Below are positions 32,644-36,361 of a stretch of DNA of 36,361 bases, piece by piece. Each line of letters starts with the position of its first letter. Within the stretch, counting starts at the first letter, position 1. The notes beneath the pieces are model-generated. The model made no database searches. It was given only the letters and a program-made list of their open reading frames with translations, and had not been told where the DNA came from. The stretch is taken from the NCBI GenBank assembly GCA_001038565.1, contig LFJO01000006.1, forward strand, positions 1-36,361, in the 5' to 3' direction. The position numbers were made by a program, and so were the translations under genes. The DNA comes from Alkalihalobacillus pseudalcaliphilus (GTDB lineage: Bacteria > Bacillota > Bacilli > Bacillales > Bacillaceae_D).

Positions 32644-33927
32644 ATGAAGGAAACCAATATGAAGCTATTTGAACAATTAGAATCAGAGGTTCGTAGTTAT
32701 GTAAGGAGCTTTCCAACCGTATTCACAAAAGCGACTGGATCAAAAATGTGGGACGAAAAAGGGACTGAATTTATCGATTTCTTCTCAGGTGCTGGAGCAT
32801 TGAATTATGGACATAACGATCCAAAGATGAAAGCTAAATTAGTCGATTATATTTTATCTGATGGTATCACTCATTCATTAGATAAAGCGACAACAGCTAA
32901 AGCACAGTTTCTTGAAGCTTTTAATGAAACGATCCTAAAACCTCGTAACTTAGACTATAAAGTCATGTTCCCTGGACCAACAGGAACAAATACAGTAGAA
33001 AGCGCCCTTAAACTTGCAAGAAAAGTAACAGGACGCACAGATATTATAAGCTTTACAAATGGATTTCATGGTATGACCATTGGTTCATTATCTGTCACAG
33101 GTAATTCGTTTAAAAGAAAAGGTGCAGGAATTCCTTTACACAACGTCGTTACGATGCCTTATGACAGCTTTGTAAGTAACAATCTCGACACTCTGGAGTA
33201 TCTCGAGCGGTTCCTCGAAGATAGAGGAAGTGGTGTTGCAATACCTGCAGCCATGATTCTCGAGACAGTCCAAGGTGAAGGTGGTATTAACGCCGCAAGC
33301 TACGAGTGGCTACAAAGAATCGAAAGCATTTGTAAACGCTGGGGAATCTTATTAATCATCGATGATGTTCAAGCAGGAATTGGTCGTACTGGCACATTCT
33401 TTAGTTTTGAAAAAGCCGGAATTACTCCTGATATTGTTTGCTTATCTAAATCAATTGGTGGTATGGGGCTCCCCTTAGCACTAACTCTAATTAGACCTGA
33501 TCTAGATATTTGGGCACCAGGAGAACATAATGGGACATTTAGAGGCAACAACCATGCGTTTATTACGGCAACGGTCGCATTATCTTATTGGGAAGATCCA
33601 AAGTTTGAACAAACAATTGCTGCAAAATCAAAGAAAACAAAAGACTTCTTAGAAAAAATTGTAATGGATTACCCTGAAATAAAAGGTCATTTCCGTGGTA
33701 GAGGCTTAATGGTAGGGATATGCTCTGAAGTAGAAGGTCTGGCTGCCAAAGTAGCGGCAGAAGCTTTTGAACGAGGCTTAATTATGGAAACGTCTGGACC
33801 AGAGGATGAAGTTTTCAAGCTATTCCCTGCCTTAACTATCGATGATGCTACATTAGAAAAGGGCTTTACCATTTTAGAAGAAAGTGTCAAAGCTGTTGTA
33901 GGTCAAAAAGAAGCGGTGACGAATTAA
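32644..33927 (+). CDS. ectB: L-2,4-diaminobutyrate transaminase EctB
   Basis: A 427-residue class-III PLP aminotransferase that makes L-2,4-diaminobutyrate from aspartate semialdehyde and glutamate, the first committed ectoine step. The PLP lysine is K269 in [16 protein letters not shown]. Other signatures are [20 protein letters not shown] and [26 protein letters not shown] lies about 12 nt before the first ATG; a second ATG five codons on is possible. It is 88 nt after ectA and upstream of ectC in the standard ectABC order. Confidence 0.97.
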   Translation: MKETNMKLFEQLESEVRSYVRSFPTVFTKATGSKMWDEKGTEFIDFFSGAGALNYGHNDPKMKAKLVDYILSDGITHSLDKATTAKAQFLEAFNETILKPRNLDYKVMFPGPTGTNTVESALKLARKVTGRTDIISFTNGFHGMTIGSLSVTGNSFKRKGAGIPLHNVVTMPYDSFVSNNLDTLEYLERFLEDRGSGVAIPAAMILETVQGEGGINAASYEWLQRIESICKRWGILLIIDDVQAGIGRTGTFFSFEKAGITPDIVCLSKSIGGMGLPLALTLIRPDLDIWAPGEHNGTFRGNNHAFITATVALSYWEDPKFEQTIAAKSKKTKDFLEKIVMDYPEIKGHFRGRGLMVGICSEVEGLAAKVAAEAFERGLIMETSGPEDEVFKLFPALTIDDATLEKGFTILEESVKAVVGQKEAVTN

Positions 33928-34000
33928 TTAGACGTTAAAACTTGGAAAATATAGATGTGATTAAAAGAATATATAGACGAATACATGGAGGTAATCACTA

Positions 34001-34399
34001 ATGAAAGTTGTCAAACTTGCAGATGTAATCGGAACAGAACATGATGTAAAAAACGAAGATAAAACATGGAATAGTCGACGCCTAGTATTAAAAAAGGATG
34101 GAATGGGCTACTCCGTACATGACACTATTATCTATGCAGGAACAGAAACTCATATTTGGTATCAAAATCACCTTGAATCAGTTTATTGCATTGAAGGTGA
34201 AGGTGAAGTAGAAACATTGGCAGATGGAAAAGTTTGGCCAATTAAAAAAGATGAAATCTATGTGCTTGATAAACATGATGAGCATTTACTTCGAGCAAAA
34301 ACAGACATGAGAATGGTTTGTGTCTTTAATCCACCTATTACTGGGAATGAAGTACATGATGAAAATGGTGTCTACCCTGTAGATAACTCAGATGAATAA
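34001..34399 (+). CDS. ectC: Ectoine synthase EctC
   Basis: A 132-residue cupin enzyme that cyclises N-gamma-acetyl-diaminobutyrate to ectoine. The cupin core [20 protein letters not shown] is followed by [14 protein letters not shown]59, Y87 and H95 align with the metal-binding triad reported for Paenibacillus EctC, offset by two. GGAGG lies ten nt before the ATG. It is the last gene of the operon, followed by a terminator. No ectD hydroxylase follows, so the cell probably makes ectoine and not hydroxyectoine from this locus. Confidence 0.97.
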   Translation: MKVVKLADVIGTEHDVKNEDKTWNSRRLVLKKDGMGYSVHDTIIYAGTETHIWYQNHLESVYCIEGEGEVETLADGKVWPIKKDEIYVLDKHDEHLLRAKTDMRMVCVFNPPITGNEVHDENGVYPVDNSDE

Positions 34400-34458
34400 A
34401 ACGAGTGATCATTAATAACTAAACTCCACCTCCAATAACTCAAGCTAATAGTAAATGA

Positions 34459-34500
34459 AAAACAGCAAGTGGTAACCACCAATCACTACTTGCTGTTTTA
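34459..34500. terminator. Bidirectional terminator between ectC and the LLM gene
   Basis: AAAACAGCAAGT (34459-34470) pairs with ACTTGCTGTTTT (34488-34499). The inner GGT-AACC bases can extend it. Both flanks end in A/T runs suited to both strands. Confidence 0.85.
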
Positions 34501-34504
34501 CTTT

Positions 34505-35563
34505 TTACAAGTTTATTTCTTGTTCTTCCCACTTCTTTACTTCCCGTCGAACTATAGGAGCTACTTCCTTTGCATAAAGTTCAATAGCTCTCATAACATC
34601 TTCATGTGGCATCGATCCTACAGGAACATGTAACATAAAACGAGTAATCCCCACATTTTTACGAAGATGGATAATCTTATAAGCGACAGTCTCTGGATCC
34701 CCTACATATAAAGCACCTTCTAAGCTTTTAGCTGCATGAAACGTATCTTTTGTATATGGTGGCCAGCCTCTTTCCTTACCTAGCTGAGTCATGACTTGAG
34801 CGGTTGGTGGATAAAATTTCTCCACAGCGATTTCATTTGTTTCTGCAACAAAGCCATGTGAATGAGAAGCTACCGCAAGCTTTGAAGCATCATGACCAAC
34901 ATGTTCAACAGCTCGCCAATATAAGTCAACTAACGGCTTGAATTGCTGTGGGCTACCTCCTATAATCGCCAGAACTAGAGGTAAACCCAAGATCCCTGCT
35001 CTAGCAACTGATTCTTGATTACCACCACTACCTATCCAGACAGGTAATTTCTCTTGTTCAGAACGAGGGTATACCCCTAGATTATTAATAGCCGCCCGAT
35101 GGTTACCAGCCCAAGTTACTTTCTCGGAATCACGAATTTTTAATAGTAACTCTAACTTCTCTTCAAAGAGCTCATTATAATCTTTTAAATCATAACCAAA
35201 CAGGGGGAAGGACTCAATAAAAGATCCCCTCCCTGCCATTATTTCAGCTCTTCCATTAGATACGGCGTCTACCGTGGCAAAATCTTGATAAACACGAACC
35301 GGATCTGCAGATGATAGAACCGTAACCGCACTTGTCAACTGTATATTTTTTGTTTTCGCGGCAGCAGCAGCTAGTATAATAGCTGGTGATGATGCCGCAT
35401 AGTCTTCACGATGATGCTCCCCTACCCCAAACACATCTAAACCTAATTGATCAGCTAGTTCAATCTCTGCCACAACCTCACGAATTCTTTCCGCGTGACT
35501 CGTCGTTTTACCAGTATCCACATGTGGTGTCGTCTCAACAAAGGTACTTATTCCTAACTCCAT
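34505..35563 (-). CDS. LLM-class flavin-dependent monooxygenase (luciferase-like)
   Basis: A 352-residue bacterial luciferase-family protein with a TIM-barrel fold that uses reduced FMN or F420-like flavin. Family blocks: LGLDVFGVGEHHREDYAASS near 40-60, AVTVLSSADPVRVYQDFATV, GRAEIMAGRGSFIESFPLFG and the IGSGGNQESVARAG segment that binds phosphate. The substrate is unknown. GGAGA lies about seven nt before the ATG. It is convergent with ectABC and shares a terminator, so it is functionally independent of ectoine synthesis as far as can be seen. Confidence 0.88.
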   Translation of the reverse strand: MELGISTFVETTPHVDTGKTTSHAERIREVVAEIELADQLGLDVFGVGEHHREDYAASSPAIILAAAAAKTKNIQLTSAVTVLSSADPVRVYQDFATVDAVSNGRAEIMAGRGSFIESFPLFGYDLKDYNELFEEKLELLLKIRDSEKVTWAGNHRAAINNLGVYPRSEQEKLPVWIGSGGNQESVARAGILGLPLVLAIIGGSPQQFKPLVDLYWRAVEHVGHDASKLAVASHSHGFVAETNEIAVEKFYPPTAQVMTQLGKERGWPPYTKDTFHAAKSLEGALYVGDPETVAYKIIHLRKNVGITRFMLHVPVGSMPHEDVMRAIELYAKEVAPIVRREVKKWEEQEINL

Positions 35564-35645
35564 CTATAACTCTCCTTCACTTACTTTTTTATCGTAACTA
35601 ATCTTAATTAAACAACAGAAGCCCTCAAGATACAAGGATAGTGCC

Positions 35646-36068
35646 TTTTGTATGAAAGTGTACGAAAAGCGATATGCGTAGCTTTGCTCGTCGCTACCGA
35701 AAATCATACTCCGAGGCAATCACGTAGTGCAGAGTTAGTCGGTGCAGCCAGCGGCTCTCAGCTCTGCCACTGCGTCACACGAGAGTCTCGGCATCACTCG
35801 TCCGCTGAATTACGAGAAAATCTTTCGTTCATAATATCATTTATTATATAAAACCCACATGGCGAAGCCCGATTTCACTTCGCCACCAACAAAGATAAAA
35901 GTAGTGGTGACTGTTCAAACTGTTGGCACGTTTACAACTCGATCACTATCAGGAGTCGGCCTGAACAAACACAGGGAGCACTGTCCTACTAAGGTCATTG
36001 ATCGCGAGATCGATGACGAGCAAACTTCACGGCACAAACTATCGCCCATAAATAACTTTTATACAAAA
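35646..36068 (+). repeat. MITE-like element, copy A, with terminal inverted repeats
   Basis: A 423-nt gene-free element. The left end TTTTGTATGAAAGT (35646-35659) and right end ACTTTTATACAAAA (36055-36068) are inverted repeats matching at 13 of 14 positions, and weaker complementarity (GCGATA) continues inward. It contains the palindrome GGCGAAG/CTTCGCC (35861-35883). It shares its right 220 nt with copies at 29176-29413 and 28670-28945 and, reversed, 22775-23136. There is no transposase, so it would be mobilised, if at all, by one encoded elsewhere. Confidence 0.65.
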
Positions 36069-36127
36069 AAACACGATATAAGAAGCTGAATGGCTCCCTA
36101 TACCGTATTCTTATCCAAACTCCACGT

Positions 36128-36361
36128 TCAATGCAATACCATTTGCTTAAACTCCAAATCATCCTTATTAAATCCAACACTTTGTAAAAACTCAATCATT
36201 TCCTTAAAATTACTCACAGGATATTGAGTATGGCATAATCTCTCGACATTATCTAAACCAGCTAAAAACCTCTGATTTTCCCACAAGTCTTCACGAATAC
36301 TTTTTAAAATATGAATGACTTCTTCATCCTTGGCAAATGTTACATAACCATCTCTTTTATT
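36128..36361 (-). CDS. 3' end of an unidentified gene, cut by the window edge
   Basis: The minus strand is open from the window edge to a TGA at 36128-36130, giving the C-terminal 77 residues of a protein: ...KDEEVIHILKSIREDLWENQ, then LDNVERLCHTQYPVSNFKEM, ending KQMVLH. It has no start codon inside the window. The sequence is helical and charged, with normal amino-acid use. I do not recognise the family. Confidence 0.65.
   Translation of the reverse strand, partial: NKRDGYVTFAKDEEVIHILKSIREDLWENQRFLAGLDNVERLCHTQYPVSNFKEMIEFLQSVGFNKDDLEFKQMVLH

Noticed and set aside
35648-36195. Open frames in the right-hand repeat region
   Set aside because: They follow the repeat element on both strands, without start sites or protein-like composition.

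Overview
The window reads as the chromosome of a spore-forming, low-GC Gram-positive bacterium of the family Bacillaceae, most likely a halotolerant or alkaliphilic relative of Bacillus. The evidence is the gene order (an rRNA operon leader, then ygxA, ygzB, perR, bcp, gsaB, ygaE, ygaD, ygaC, ... fabL, mutY, yfhP, yfhJ, sspK, yfhH, recX, yfhF, which follows the yga-yfh block of Bacillus subtilis), the sporulation genes (sda, sspE, sspK), the consensus Shine-Dalgarno sites and the ectABC osmolyte operon. Family assignments come from reading the proteins; no database search was possible.

Layout. 1-232: leader and tandem promoters of an rRNA operon that runs leftward out of the window. 233-1624: ygxA and ygzB. 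1733-5854: an accessory insert, with a small basic peptide, a 1021-residue protein with an N-terminal GNAT domain, an amidohydrolase, and a coding remnant in frame after the amidohydrolase stop codon. 5957-8349 (minus strand): perR with its own PerR box, a c-di-AMP-receptor-like gene, a 2-hydroxyacid dehydrogenase and a Bcp-type peroxiredoxin. 8549-14234: sda, gsaB, ygaE, the ABC exporter ygaD and ygaC. 14498-19566: an iron-siderophore uptake operon divergent from a ferredoxin-NADP reductase-like gene, with three Fur boxes between them. 19764-25526: sspE, fabL, small genes, two oxidoreductases and mutY. 25715-31453: yfhP to yfhE, including a tRNA-like leader in front of a GNAT acetyltransferase gene. 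32034-34399: ectABC, preceded by sigma-A-type and sigma-B-type promoter candidates. 34505-36361: an LLM flavin monooxygenase, a MITE-like repeat and the 3' end of one more gene.

How the genes work together. The left half is dominated by peroxide and iron homeostasis: PerR, Bcp, haem precursor synthesis by GsaB, and Fur-controlled siderophore uptake with a partner reductase. The middle holds spore-protein, lipid and DNA-repair housekeeping genes. The right end supplies ectoine for osmotic stress.

The strongest candidates for something undescribed are: (1) the leader at 30528-30671, which can fold like a tRNA in competition with an intrinsic terminator and is followed by a hairpin that can hide the ribosome-binding site of a GNAT gene; (2) the GNAT/beta-domain giant paired with an amidohydrolase, inserted into an otherwise conserved block; (3) an ectA that appears to start at ATT; (4) a family of short palindromic, inverted-repeat-bounded elements in the intergenic regions.
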